Shown: piece after piece, positions 43,872 through 55,379 of the stretch
Layout of the letters: each line of letters opens with the position of its first letter
Numbering within the stretch: the first letter of the stretch is position 1
NCBI GenBank assembly: GCA_958299035.1
Contig: CATQJL010000223.1
Span: 54,294,302 to 54,358,301, forward strand
DNA length: 64,000 bases
Source: Cylicocyclus nassatus
Taxonomy: Eukaryota; Nematoda; Chromadorea; Rhabditida; Strongylidae
Reading direction: 5' to 3'
Translations under genes and position numbers: made by a program
Notes under the pieces: model-generated
Told to the model about the DNA's origin: nothing
Databases searched by the model: none
The model's input: only the letters and a program-made list of their open reading frames with translations

Positions 43872-46800
43872 GATGAGTATTGCCGAGAACCCGGAGCTAT
43901 GTGTGGATATGTAGAAAAGTCACTATCAAGATCCAAGTGGGATAAACGACTAGCCATAATTAGTGCACAAGGCGAACTCATCATCTACAAGTACTACTTA
44001 CTCGACATATGCCCTGGGTTAGACTTTGGTCAAAAAGCAGTTGTCATCACGTTTTTTGAAAAACTATGGCTTAGCTTTTTCTAAAAGTTCCACTCTACGA
44101 ATATGTACTGTCTTCTTCAATAGGTAGTGAGCAGCGATAGTCTTTTTGCTCTCGGTTTAAATATATTGAATCAGTCCAAAAGTTTGTGCCATCATTTCGG
44201 CTTATCATAAACACATTCGCTAAAGATGGGCAAACGTTTGAACAAAACACAGCTTTGTTTCTCCTTCTCAGCGACCATGATCCAAAACTGGTCGCTTTTG
44301 TAATACCTCAATAATTTTTTAGGATTTCGCCAGGATTTTGACCATGGTAGCAGTTTTCCAAAAGTATAAACTTTTAGGATAGGTTTGGTAGCGTAAAAAA
44401 AGCAAACCATATACATAATATGCGATACAATATTTTCAGTCCTCTCCAACTTGCTTTCCATTTTCCGAATAATTTTTCAAAGTCTTTATTTTCTGCAAAA
44501 TCTAGTCATACAAAATAAATCTTCGAAATTTGGGACTTGACCCATGATTTAGCACTTATCTAATAAGCGTTGTTGTTTCAAAAGATCGATTTTCCAATTT
44601 CTCTGATGAAGCCTGAGGCGCAATCAAAACAAGAATCGCAATCATTTGATGGCAACGTCCATTCAAACACCCGCCCACGCCATCCAGTACCGTTCCGGAA
44701 AGCCGGCCTGCGGGTTCTCCGGAACGGAGATTGTCGGGGTTCTCGGATTCCCAACTTCAAATTCGGAAACAGGGACATGAGAAGGCCTGGCAACGATCAA
44801 AACATGGAAATCGATCTGGGTAGACGTTGCCGTTGACTCCGAAGAAGTAATCGAAAAGGTTAATTATATGGCAAAAAGTGAAGAAAAGAGCTGCCTTGAA
44901 TGGCACCCGACCAGATATAGATTTTGGTGATGTCAAAAAATACTGCTCTAACTTCAAGAGAGAACAAGGTGCACCTGATTCTAAATTCGACAAGCGTGAA
45001 CATCGATACTTATATACAGGGTTCCAAGAAAAGTATTCACTGTTTGATTGTTAATAACTCTCTTATTATGAGGTCTTTCGAGAAGGGGTAGGCGTCATTT
45101 TGTAGAGCTGGCTTCAACTTAGATTTAGGTATAGAGCGAATCACTGACCGCTCTTCATTACTGTAGAATTACGGTAGAAACTTGGAACATATGGTGTCAC
45201 TGTGGAAAAAGCTGCCGTTTAAAAATTTTCAAAAAGATGTGGAAACTTGTGTCATAGGGTTTTTAGGGACGCTGAGTTCATCCACTATTCTCAAGATTGC
45301 GAAGCTTTCTAAACGGTGTGACCGCACTTTTTAGGAACATTGAGAAAATGGCCGCTACTGCTTACCTCGCGCAACTCTTTAATGAAGCATCATAATAAGT
45401 TGGGACACCTAGTATTTGCCTTAAAGGATACTTGGTGATTGTGGCCTTTTGCAATGAGATGTATACGATTAGGTGCGTCTTTGAACGCTCATTTTAAATC
45501 TATGTTCATTATCTGCTGTGTGACTTTCTGAACGAAATTATGGATTCTTTTCCAAATTGAGTTTGCGAGACAGTCAAAATCGTCAGTATCCAGGCTTTTA
45601 GATTCTGATGTATCGGTGACAGTTTTCCTGAGCTTATCGTGAAGCTTTACTTTACTTGTACGCTCTTTTGTGGTGCGTATGCGAACATTTTAACGATATT
45701 GGTGAATCCTGCATCAAAAACAGTGCAAGTCTTGGTGAGAAATGTTCATAAGTTCTTTCGGAAGAGCGCACAGCAGATAATGAAAATAGATTTGGAATAG
45801 CGCCTCAAAGTACGTTTAACGGTATATCTTTTATTTCAAAAGACCACTCACCAAGTATCCTTTCCTTGTTAGCCATTTTTTGTATCTTCGCTCAAAAAGG
45901 ATAGAAGGATTCATGGAATCTAAACCAAATTTGGCAGACATAATTCATGGGGTGGGGTGCGTTAATAAGCCATTTTGTTCGAGGCTCACCGACTGCCTCT
46001 ATCGATTTATTAAATTTTTGCAGTTTTTGCCAGAATAAAATCTTTTATGCTCGCCTAAAAAGGGTAGAAGGAATTATAGAATCTGAACCAGATTTGACAG
46101 ACACGATGCATGGGGCGAGAAGTGTGTTAATAAGCCATTTTGTTTGGGACTTCCGATTGTTTTTCTCGAATTACTGATTTTTGCAGTTTTTGCTCAATTT
46201 TTCATCTTCACCCAAATAGGATACAAGGAGTCTTGAAATTCAAAGCAAATTTGGCAAACATATCCATGAGATGGCGCCATTTTGTCCGGAACACACGGAT
46301 TGCTCCTACCTCGATTTACTGTTCTGCAGTTGCGTGATATCCGTTGCTTATGTTAGAATGTTGAATCAAAATGAAATGACAAAGCCGAAATCAGCTTCTC
46401 AGTTTTTCTTTCCGCGCAGGTCATTGATCAAAGTAATTCTTGCAAAATTATAGAGTAACACGAAAGATATACGAGGCAGGAAGCTGCCGAGTACTAGTCG
46501 AATCTGCCGCGTAGCGGCAGAGGGCGGCGTAACAAAAAAGTTCACAATGAAAGGGCCCTATACCGTGCTGCGTATTGCCTGATGGTATGGCGTGACATAA
46601 GTTTTCCGACACAATGCTGAGCGGCTCGCTTAAAAAATCGAAAAAAGTGGGTCTTGTGCTCGTGAAATCAGGATAGGCAGTTCGAAAGTAATGCGCCTTT
46701 TTCAAGTGAACGCCACATCTCGTGAACAATTTTTTCAAGAGATCTTGATAGCATTCGATGCAGCATTCCATCCTCTTTCTAAGAGTATAGATCGCTGCAG

Positions 46801-49800
46801 TACCGTCAATGAGCTCTCAAATCATTCAGTTTGTGCTATCGCAAAAGTATGTTCTAGTCGTTTCCAATAACCATAGTTCCTTCTTTATTTTTGCCATGTA
46901 CTATTAGGCTTGAAGTTCTTGCAGTGCTTTCGGATATCGTCTTCTCATCGTACTCGCCTTCTACCATCACCACAACGTCGCCCAGTTGGTGGTGTCCAGC
47001 AGTCAAAATTTCTGTCCATTTCCATACTTATGCCGTCATCAATTTAGTACTACTATATTATCTGCTCCGAATATCTTGTACCCGCAACTGTACTAACTGC
47101 TCCAATCATTCAAACTATTCAACTGTTGTTTTTCAGAGAGCCCCTCATGGGCAAAATTTACGAACTGAAAAAGATGAAAAACATGAGATTAGAACGACTC
47201 GCTAACGGAAGAATTGTAGTTCAAATCTATTTAAATGATGGAAAAAAGGTGAGCACATTTCATTTTGCTCTCACTACTTCATTTCTGCGTCATTCTAAAC
47301 GATGAGAGCTTATTGGCTGACGTTGGCATATAATAGTCAACCAGATGCCAAAATCGCAATTGGACCATTTGTCAGTCACTAGTTAGACCCAACATCATTA
47401 ATATTGATTGTGCGTTGATAATAAACCTGCATGGCAGATATACTTGGAAAAGTTTTTGTATCGTTTATTCGTTGACCGTAACGACTGCTGACCGCGCGGC
47501 GACCGCTGCGCGTGCATGATGTTTTCGTAGAAAAGATGAATAGAAAGAAAACAGAGGATTCTTCTCATCTTTATAATGTAGAAAAGAAACAAAGAATTCT
47601 TCTCATCTTAAGCCACAGTCCAACTTGTCACTTTTTCGCAAGTTAAGAAGGCACGCGTCGCAGTCGCCACGCGGTCGGCAGTCCGTACGGTCAACGAATG
47701 AACGATACCTTGCTTGATTTCAAGAGCCCCGATAATCATAACACACTAAATTTCAGAACATTACATATAACCTATTATTTAGGTGAAGCTAAGACTTTCT
47801 GGTGAAAACGCAGCAGCATGGGCTGCTAAGCTTATCAAGTATGGAGAGTATGTTTGCGCTGTGAATTGCTATGTATATTGAATTACAGCATAAAAGGAGA
47901 GTCACTAGGTCATCAAACTCATCCAAATATCGACTATACTTCGCTGCAATCTAGAGTACCGCTTAGGTCAGAAACTGTCAAAAGTCAATCACCCCAGGAG
48001 AAAATTTTGGGAATTCAGTAAGTTCTTGAAATCTAACCTTAGCGGAAAACACCAATTGAAAGTGTTTGAGCACACTTTAAGATATTTTTACGCCTTTTTT
48101 GGTTTTTCATGTCATTGCCCAAATAGATCAAGAAGAGCGCCCAACAAATAACAATGTGGGTGGTACGTCACAGAGGAGCCACTAACGGAGAGGCCACTCA
48201 TATAATATTATCTATGCTTCGCAGATGTTCGCACTCGCCATCATGAAAGTATTACCCAAACTCATGTCGGTCTTTCAATCGAGAGACGGCTATGTAACGC
48301 AAAAGTGAACCCTACTTATTATACAGCTCTCACATGCACTGAAGCAACGCAAATCGTTCCTCATTATACTTGACAAACACAGCTTACACGCCGAATTAGC
48401 AGCTTATTATAAGCCATAACCCCTCAACACTGTGATTATCGGTCACACAGTTGGAAGGTGAGGCACTAGCTTCCCATCATTTTGTTTTGACCACTACAGT
48501 CCCAGTTTCAAAGTTTTCACACTGCAGTTTGATTTGAAGAAAGACCTCCGACACTGCTTTGCTGCTGCTACTAAGAGATCATCGGTCCTTTGGGACAGAA
48601 AAAAAATGCATACTCAGTTATCGGTACATCACAAAGCCACGAAATTCGCTAATCACGTGGGAGAAAAGAGAGTGCAACCACTGTAAATCATCGGTGCGGG
48701 ACACGTTTTGCTGTGTCACGCCTTCAAAATTGTGTGAATAGAAATGGGATGGGTAAGGGATTATATGCCGTCGATAGACATCGCGCGCGGACAGATGATA
48801 AAAGTCTGCGAAGTGTCCCGTGCACTGTGTCCTGTGAATATGTATACATAGCCCGTAGTTCGCCACATATAGTGCTCTACCCATGGTTTCCGCTTTGAAA
48901 GGTGCTCATAAACTGAAGCTGGCCTTTTCTTCTTTTCAGTAGAGCATCACCGTCGATTTCCAATAACAGCAAGTTTTCCTACTCCGTGACATTGCAAGAA
49001 GGAGAGGAATCCAGCGAAGACTACGGGTATAATTTTTTCAAATAATTTCATCAAACGTCAGAATATCAAAGAGTACTGTTTATTACAGAATATCGAGAAA
49101 TGGTGGAGAAGATGTTTTGTTGAGCGGCGATTTTCCAAGCATTATTGATTGTGCCAAATTTGATGGAATGGGACGTGCAAGGGGTGGCAAAGTACAAGAA
49201 GATGTGTCGGAAGTAAGTCGATAGCTCTCTTTCTTAGTCGCCTTGATCACGCAAATATGGGTTTGGGTTCTCCTATGTGAAAACTGGTTGGTCTTTTAAG
49301 CCGAGCATGCGGCTGCTTAAGTGGCAGCTCTCACGACTCTTGTGGCCAAGAAATTGAATTTTTTGCTTTGGTCCAGGTAACGTTAACCAAATTTGAATAC
49401 GCTGATTAGTCCTCTCAAAATATTAGGTTGAAAAAAAAATGTCGCCTTTTCGGTTTTTAAAAGCTAACTGGTATTTCTTAGGAACTTAAACATATCGATG
49501 GCCCAAATTTCATTTTTTTGATTATTAAATTTTTCATTTTAATTTTTGATTAAATTTTCGAAGATTTGTGGTGCACAAGTGCGCTTATGGGCGGAACCCA
49601 GGACTACTAGGGGCGAAGTTTTCTATTTTGCGTGATTCAGTTTTTTCCTGGTTTCTGATCCAAAAAATATGACAAATGCACAAATGGATGTACATGTGTC
49701 TGTTACATGCTGGAGCAAGTAAGAGGTTCATGGGATTTTTGGGGGCGAAAATCCGATTTATGGCACTATGAGTTGCTCTTATGTTTTGGCTGTGATCCTG

Positions 49801-50481
49801 AGTAAACCACGAATTGAGCCAATTTTCAGATGTCATCTTAGAGATTGCTTTGCTCTATCAAATATTCCCTTAACATATTTTTCCCATTCGTCCTGTTGCT
49901 CTGATTTTTCCAACCTAATGATTAGTTGTGAGCTGCTGTATGACAAAACTGCTGGGTCACAAGTGAATTATGAGGCCTGCTGTTTGCGCAACTGGCTAGA
50001 GTTCAAGATTACCCTCAAAATGAAAGCTATTGCTGCAGATGATTCATACAATCATGACGACCTCTTCGCATACATCATCAAATAGAAAGTTGATACGGCA
50101 GCAAGTTGATGAGCTTATCAAAAAGCATATGCAGGAAAATGGAAAAAGGCGAGAGAACGATTACCATCCAGAAACCATATGCCCGCCTCTCAATTCGAAC
50201 AATGTAAGTTTCTTATTGACTAAATATCTAACCCTTGTAGGAAGCCTAATGTTTCTCTACCCTGTAAGTCATTTCTAAGTTCAGCAGAATCTGGGAGCAT
50301 CATGTAATTAGAGAAAAACAGATTTTTTGGGGATATTTCAAATGTGAATTTACTAAAAACTTGGCAGTAAAAATAAGATATATGACTTAGAAACAGCTTT
50401 TCCAACTATAAACTATGAAACTCCACTCAAATTTGTTTTTTTTAGGTGAGTGCTTCCAATCGCATACAAAACTGCATGTAA
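43872..50481 (+). CDS. PH-domain protein, 3' part of gene (8 exons, 5' end missing)
   Basis: Exons: 43872-43990, 47137-47248, 47783-47847, 47889-48017, 48940-49026, 49089-49212, 50039-50203, 50446-50481. All seven junctions keep phase with GT and AG ends, giving 278 residues to TAA. Residues about 10-105 form a pleckstrin-homology domain: MCGYVEKSLSRSKWDKRLAI then IISAQGELIIYK (first strands), the middle strands with RLERLANGRIVVQIYLNDGK, and the closing helix GENAAAWAAKLIKYG with the Trp typical of the last PH helix. PH domains bind phosphoinositides or proteins and usually bring the protein to membranes. The rest is a polar tail with a basic, probably helical segment (RKLIRQQVDELIKKHMQE); no second domain was recognised. 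Exon 50039 can also be entered at 50090, and a short alternative last exon after 50240 is possible. The gene name is unknown to me. Confidence 0.82.
44000..44650. other. PH gene intron 1, no exon seen
   Basis: GAATCAGTCCAAAAGTTTGT near 44170 faintly resembles a mariner-type end; otherwise nothing recognised. Confidence 0.4.
44651..44831. mobile_element. Short MITE with GGCAACGTC ends in PH gene intron 1
   Basis: Left GGCAACGTCCATTCAAACAC, right inverse TGGGTAGACGTTGCC. Inside is a strong CCGTTCCGGA palindrome. Its right half resembles 21690-21737. Confidence 0.65.
45015..45413. mobile_element. TACAGGGTTCC/GGGACACCTAGTA element in PH gene intron 1
   Basis: Ends TACAGGG and CACCTAGTA, with AAAGTATTCACTGTTTGATT next to the left end. 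Inner sequence (ACTTAGATTTAGGTATAGAG, then ACTGTAGAATTACGGTAG) matches the 273-931 family. Confidence 0.7.
45423..45863. mobile_element. AAGGATACTTGGTGA fold-back element in PH gene intron 1
   Basis: Left AAAGGATACTTGGTGATTGT, right inverse CACTCACCAAGTATCCTTT. Arms with ATTTTAAATCTATGTTCATT-type pairing. Same terminus as 1111-1759, 58566 and 61455. Confidence 0.7.
45870..46335 (+). repeat. Three diverged tandem units of about 160-180 bp
   Basis: Each unit has a GGATAGAAGGATTCATGGAA-like start, then CAAATTTGGCAGACAT-like sequence, then AAGCCATTTTGT, then a TCGATTTATT-like and TTTTTGCAGTTTTTGC-like end. Spacing 45898, 46060 and 46220 for the first motif. Old tandem array, not coding. Confidence 0.65.
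46336..47136. other. PH gene intron 1, remainder
   Basis: Hairpin CTGCCGCGTAGCGGCAG at about 46504-46520. A 104-codon open frame at 46891-47205 overlaps exon 2 in a different frame and is not supported. Confidence 0.4.
48018..48939. other. PH gene intron 4, no exon seen
   Basis: Direct splicing of the flanking exons keeps phase 2; no additional exon is needed and none is recognised. Confidence 0.5.
49423..49918. mobile_element. Mariner-type element in PH gene intron 6
   Basis: TA plus TTAGGTTGAAAAAAAAATGT at the left, inverse TTTTTCCAACCTAA at the right. A variant of the shared hairpin (TAGAGATTGCTTTGCTCTA) is at 49840-49858. Confidence 0.65.
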
Positions 50482-50508
50482 CTTGTAATCGAACTTTAAA
50501 TCTTTAAG

Positions 50509-50514
50509 AATAAA
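50509..50514 (+). terminator. Poly(A) signal AATAAA of the PH gene
   Basis: 28 bp after the TAA stop, supporting 50446-50481 as the last exon. Confidence 0.75.
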
Positions 50515-50519
50515 GACTG

Positions 50520-50819
50520 ATTTAAGACTGTGTCTGATCAAGCCAATTTGATGTAGTTATCCGCTCCAATCGAAAAATGAAGGTGGATGACGTTGCCAGC
50601 ATATAAATAGACATCAAGAATTACAAGTGATACACGATGTGCCAGGATTAAATTTCAAAAAAAAGAGAAAGATACCGGCGCCAAATGCCGCGTGAAGTGC
50701 ATGAAGGATAGCGAGGTAGCACGTGATGGAGGCGCAGGCGAGCAGAAGAGAAAGAGCAGAGCCGACGTGGCATTTGCTACTGGTTGTAGAATTTCACGTA
50801 TTCTCAGTGAAACCCTGCA
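50520..50819. other. Intergenic, nothing recognised
   Basis: Sequence after the PH gene 3' end; no exon or repeat recognised. Confidence 0.4.
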
Positions 50820-51510
50820 GTATATAACACTAGCTGGCAGACCCGACTCCGCTTGGGTATTTTCGTAATCAGCATGCACGCTTAACCCCCTGAGCCAACT
50901 CCCAGCCCTGTAGCTCAAACTTTGCGAGAATCGGCAAATTGATATCGCGATAATGAAAAGTAGTCTACGACACGCGCCTCGCCCCGAAGTGTATGTGTGC
51001 CAACTTTTATCCGTATCGGTTCAAAAGTAAAAAGATTCTATCCGGAACATGCGTACAACAGACACACAGAGAAACAGACACTCAGCTTTATTCATAAATA
51101 GCTGGTAGCCGCGGTCTCACCCGAGGCTCCAGATTAGTTCATTTAACAGTGTGAACTTACGCTTCTAAACTTCTTCAAACATGCTCGAAAAGTGCTTTGA
51201 GATGAATTGCCGCATCTCGACCCTGAGGTTGAAATGAACTCTACCGCCCCTGTTCACATGACTATGGAAAAAGATTGGTTGGAGCACGAAAAATTTTCAT
51301 TTTTCGAGATTTCGTAGACAAATCAATAAATTGATAGAAATGCCCGGTGAATCGTCGCGACAAGTAGCTTTGAACCACCGGAGTCGAAAACATATGTGTG
51401 CAAATTTTCAGCTGGATCGGTTCAGTGGCGCGCGTTTCTATAACGAACGAACAACTAAACGAACACACTTACAAAGTCTGAGTTCTATATATACATAGAA
51501 GATTCTGTTC
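50820..51510. repeat. Diverged copies of the CTGT/CAGA module
   Basis: 50825-51110 aligns with 17416-17695: CCAACTCCCAGCCCTGTAGC, GAAGTGTATGTGTGCCAA, then CAGACACACAGA and an ACTCAGCTTTAT end. 51240-51510 is a more distant relative (ATGTGTGCAAATTTTCAGCT, then TGGATCGGTTCAGTGG and AACGAACACACTTACAAAGT). Not coding. Confidence 0.7.
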
Positions 51511-51984
51511 GTCAGGAAACGACCAGGAGCATCGACGACGTCGCCGCCATTAACAAACACTCCTCAACGAGATAAATTAGCATTTTCGTGCGTCTCTGCG
51601 CGAAATTGAGCGCAGTATCTCGATTATTGATTTTCAATAGTTTTCATGACTTCTTTTAATAAACCATACTTCAAGAAGAGGTTATCCAAGAAGCGTTGTT
51701 GCCAATTTTGAGGGAATTCTCAAAATCGTGTTTTCAGCACGACGCGTCATACAAAAGCGCACTCGAGAGATATAAAAACACAATTTCTTGGTGTTGCTAA
51801 ATATTTTCGAGTTATTGCCCCTTCTATTCGCTTGGTTCACGACAACTATTCTACTATGTTATAAGTTCAGCATCTCATGTTGGCTTTTCTATGTCGCTCA
51901 GAGTGAAGATTATCAGTGTACATGACTCCATGATCGAGGATAGAGTAGGAAACAACCACATATTCCTCCTCACTACTGCAAGAA
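51511..51984. other. No gene recognised
   Basis: No exon or repeat recognised. Confidence 0.4.
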
Positions 51985-52408
51985 AAGCATTTATTGTCTC
52001 AAAGGTTGTTCGAAGGAGAACTGGAAAATTTTGTTACTAAATAATTATATTATTTTATCCAAAATTGAGCTATCTCTCCTTATCAAAATCTCTAGTTTAG
52101 AAGTAACGACGTTTTACTGTGATGATAGAATTCCCAATAGTAGGATCAGCAGCAGATGCACATAACTGGTGTCATAGGACTCGTCTCTGCAATACCCTCT
52201 TCTTCCCCCCCCCCTCTCAATAAGAATAACCAAGATAATAGCGACAGTTGAAAAATACTTTATTGTCTCAAAGGTTGTTCGAAAGAGCTGGAAAATTTTG
52301 TTACTAAATTACTTATATTACTGTATCCAAGACTGAGCTATCTCTCTTTGCCAAAATCTCTAGTCTAGAAGTCACGACAGCTATGCTGTAATGATAGATT
52401 TCCCAATA
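51985..52408 (+). repeat. Two direct copies of a ~150-bp segment
   Basis: 51985-52137 and 52257-52408 share TTATTGTCTCAAAGGTTGTT, GGAAAATTTTGTTACTAAAT, AATCTCTAGT and a TGATAGA-TTCCCAATA end with about 10-15 percent differences. The spacer holds a C run at 52206-52218. Confidence 0.85.
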
Positions 52409-52740
52409 ATTACAAGAATTCAATTGTGTCAGCCAAATTGCTTCATAAACATGTAAAAAGTTGTTTACTGGAACTAGCAAAAATCCCATCACAAAAGCTT
52501 CCGCATGAGCTTTTCTAAACTGGTAGCTGATCTGCAATGACGACATGCTTGTGCTGAATGCTTCAAACGTAATCCTACATCGAAGGAGAGCTGGGAGATT
52601 TGCAAATCAAAAATTGTAAGCTGAAGCCAGCCTATATAATGTTTCCTAAGTCATTATCAATCAAACATCCGACACGTTGGGGCACTCTATATATGTGCAT
52701 TTTCGGGTGTGCTTGAATCTAGACATGATAACCATTTGTA
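52409..52740. other. No gene recognised
   Basis: Spacer before the Penelope-like remnant; nothing recognised. Confidence 0.4.
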
Positions 52741-52741
52741 G

Positions 52742-54474
52742 ATGCATTGTTCGAGCTACTACCAGAATGTAACAATACTTTATTGGCTGACGTCGACATT
52801 TCGGCGTTCAACACCTTCTTCGGAAAATGGAAAGTCGAAGTCATAAGTGACTATGGGGTCAGACGTCAAGGACAAAGGCGAGACAAAATGAAAAGAAGAT
52901 TAGTTTAGAGAGCAGAACCAGAGCCAGGAACACTTTTTAACTCACCTCAGACGTAGCACAAGCGCTAGTTAAAAAACGGAACCTAATGCTAAACTGCGCC
53001 TCAATCCCTTTTATACCCAACGTGACCTGACCTCATGTAAAAGCACAAAAAGTTTATAAGATGCGAGTTCGGTAGTGATCAAATGCACTTGCCTTTTCTC
53101 TTTATTTTTGAACTTTTAACAGCTATTTAAGAAGCTTCAAACATTTTGTATGCTAGGATTGCGGGCTCAAACGACAAGATCTTCACTCCAGTCTCAATTT
53201 CAGCGTTTTCGCAGCGTTTTCTACATGTTACCCCGAGGTGTGAAGGACTTGGACATAGTTAGCCCATCTTTGTAGACAGTAGGGCCTCTCCAGTTTTCAT
53301 AACAAGCAAGATTCCTTTTTGCCTGCCATTTGTTTCGGATGAGTTCAGCAGGGCAGTACGGCGATACGTACATCGTGCAGGTTTACAAGAGGCTGTTGTA
53401 GTGGTCGATATACCGCCCTCAGAACCGTATTTATTTGACCCCAGGCTGTATAGCATGCCCATACAGCATAGAGGGTGACTACATTGTATCAGAAATAATT
53501 TATCTGATCCCATGTTTACCACGTAGCGACACCTACATCGAAAAGACCGGCTACCCTCTTTGTGTTCGTATCAACATCTAGATGGGTTAAATAAGTGCCC
53601 TCCAAACCTCTGGGGCAACATCGTAAAACAAGTTTCGAAAACGCTGAAATAAATCGGAGTGAAGATCTTGTCGCTTGAGCCCGAAATCCTAGTACGCAAA
53701 ACATTGGAAGCGTTTTGTAACATTTAGAAATCCAAAAATGAACAGAGAAGAAGAGTGCATTGCGATCACCATCGAACTCGCATTTTGCCACTCCCTCTTG
53801 GTTATGCATGAATTTGATTTACGTTGACGTATGGAAGTGAAGTTAGGTGTATGTCAAGAGGCGCGATTTTTATTGCCAGCTGGTAAGTCTTCTGCAAATT
53901 TTTGAAAGTATATGAAATCTAGAAGAAGATATATTAGATAGATGCATGAGTTGTTCAATATTGATACTTTGGAAAAAATTCAAAACAGCAATTTTGAAGG
54001 TCAAAAGCTTATGAAAATGCATCTCGAAACAGAATCGTAAATATTTCAGTCCGATTCATAGCAAAAAAATCATAAAACTCACAGGTGGTGACCTCAGGCA
54101 AATAGTAAGCTAATGATTTTATCTGGTAATTTCTAAAGAGTCGCGCATTAAACTGGAGTTTTAAGTTGGTGGCAGCCGAAAAAACCGTGCCTCTTGAACA
54201 TCTCCCAGTGAAGTTGAGGCACAGTTTGACAATAGGTGGTCTATTTTCAACTACCGCTTGTGCTATGTATAAAGTGAGTAAAAAGTGTTTCTGGCTCTGT
54301 TTCTAATCTCTCGACTAATCTTCTTTTCGAGTTTGTTTCGCCTTTGTTCTTGACGTTTAGCCGCATAGCCATTTATGAAATCAGCTTTCCAAGCTCCGAA
54401 GAAGGTGTTGAACGCCGAAACCTCAGCCACTGAAGTATTTTTGTTACCAATCTTGATAGTAGCTCGAAAACTAC
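52742..54474. mobile_element. Penelope-like element remnant with inverted terminal repeats
   Basis: About 52750-52980 and 54260-54474 are inverted copies. Both contain (in the right-hand orientation) GAAGAAGGTG then TTGAA then CGCCGAAA, followed within 60 bp by GTAGCTCGA. The middle encodes the GIY-YIG endonuclease of a Penelope-like element on the plus strand (53330-53810), and part of the same domain on the minus strand (about 53110-53220, reading KILSFEPAILAY). Both the repeats and the coding part are therefore mirrored. Penelope-like elements are known for terminal repeats that can be inverted and that carry hammerhead-ribozyme motifs; the GAAGA and CGAAA blocks here are hammerhead-like. 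Confidence 0.75.
53330..53810 (+). pseudogene. Decayed GIY-YIG endonuclease of a Penelope-like element
   Basis: The plus-strand reading at 53475-53570 is GDYIVSEIIYLIPCLPRSD followed by TYIEKTGYPLCVRI. It shows the Ile-Pro-Cys, Tyr-Ile and Lys-Thr-Gly blocks of the GIY-YIG fold; the usual Gly before Glu in the Tyr-Ile-Gly-Glu motif is missing. Further on, in shifted frames, come ILSLEPEILVRKTLEAF (about 53667-53717) and NPKMNREEECIAITIELAF (about 53730-53790), the conserved tail of the domain. Stops (such as TAG at 53579) and frameshifts make it a pseudogene. It would have nicked the target DNA during retrotransposition. Confidence 0.8.
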
Positions 54475-54479
54475 ACTAC

Positions 54480-55375
54480 TCTGTCTACGCTCCATTTCTT
54501 TTTCTCTCAGGCCTCTTTCCAAAGTTATCAATTCGCCTACTCTAATGTTTTTTGTCCAGCATCTCTCTGATCAACTTTTGGGCATTTGCAGGGGCAATAG
54601 CGCACTGGTCTCGATAAAAATAAGAATTTAACTCATTGACTCTCAAACGTCCCTTATCAGAACCAGATGGTAGCTGAACGAAACAATACATTGAGATTTG
54701 TGCCTTTACATGAACGACAACGATGCTTTATAGGAAAGCAAGATTATAATAACATACGCCATGCACAAAAAAAAAGAACTTTGAACCGGTTGAAGATATA
54801 AATGTAACTATTCTAAACCGGGTCTTATCACAGCGAAAAAAAGTACTTGATACAGACTAATAATACAACTCAGAATCGATGGCAGAAAATGGTAATATGA
54901 GCGGTTGCTGAAACAAGGCTTATTATTAAGTCGCAAAAATACAACCGTATACCCTATGGACAAATAAGGAACACACAATGTAGGCTGACATGTGATGAAG
55001 GTTTGTTATTGGAGGGATTGTCATATAACATCATTCATGGAAGCATGTCATTTAGCAAATAAGGTGAGTGTCATAGAGGTCGGTCATTCAAGCAAGTCAT
55101 GAACTTAACACTCCAAAATTGTCATGAAGCAAAGCTATACTAACAATAAGTATTATATAGTTTAAGATCTAGCTGTAGTTAATTGCTTGAACTTGAAGTC
55201 GTCGCTGGGGAAACTGTCTAAATATTTCTAATTGAGTTATATGCATTCATGAAGTTATGTTACGTCTATGCTCAGTGTGTGGGACATTCAGGTTACAAAA
55301 TTCATTGCAGAAAATCTGTTAAAAAGTTCGCGAATGTTTTCCATATTCTATCAGTGGCAGGGATATAAATCCCCA
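54480..55375. other. No gene recognised
   Basis: AT-rich; CTTTTTCTCTCAG and GGGCATTTGCAG look like acceptors but no exon follows convincingly. Confidence 0.4.
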
Positions 55376-55379
55376 TCAA

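Noticed and set aside
46891..47205. 104-codon open frame overlapping PH exon 2
   Set aside because: It reads the exon in another frame, whereas the PH frame joins in phase to both neighbours.
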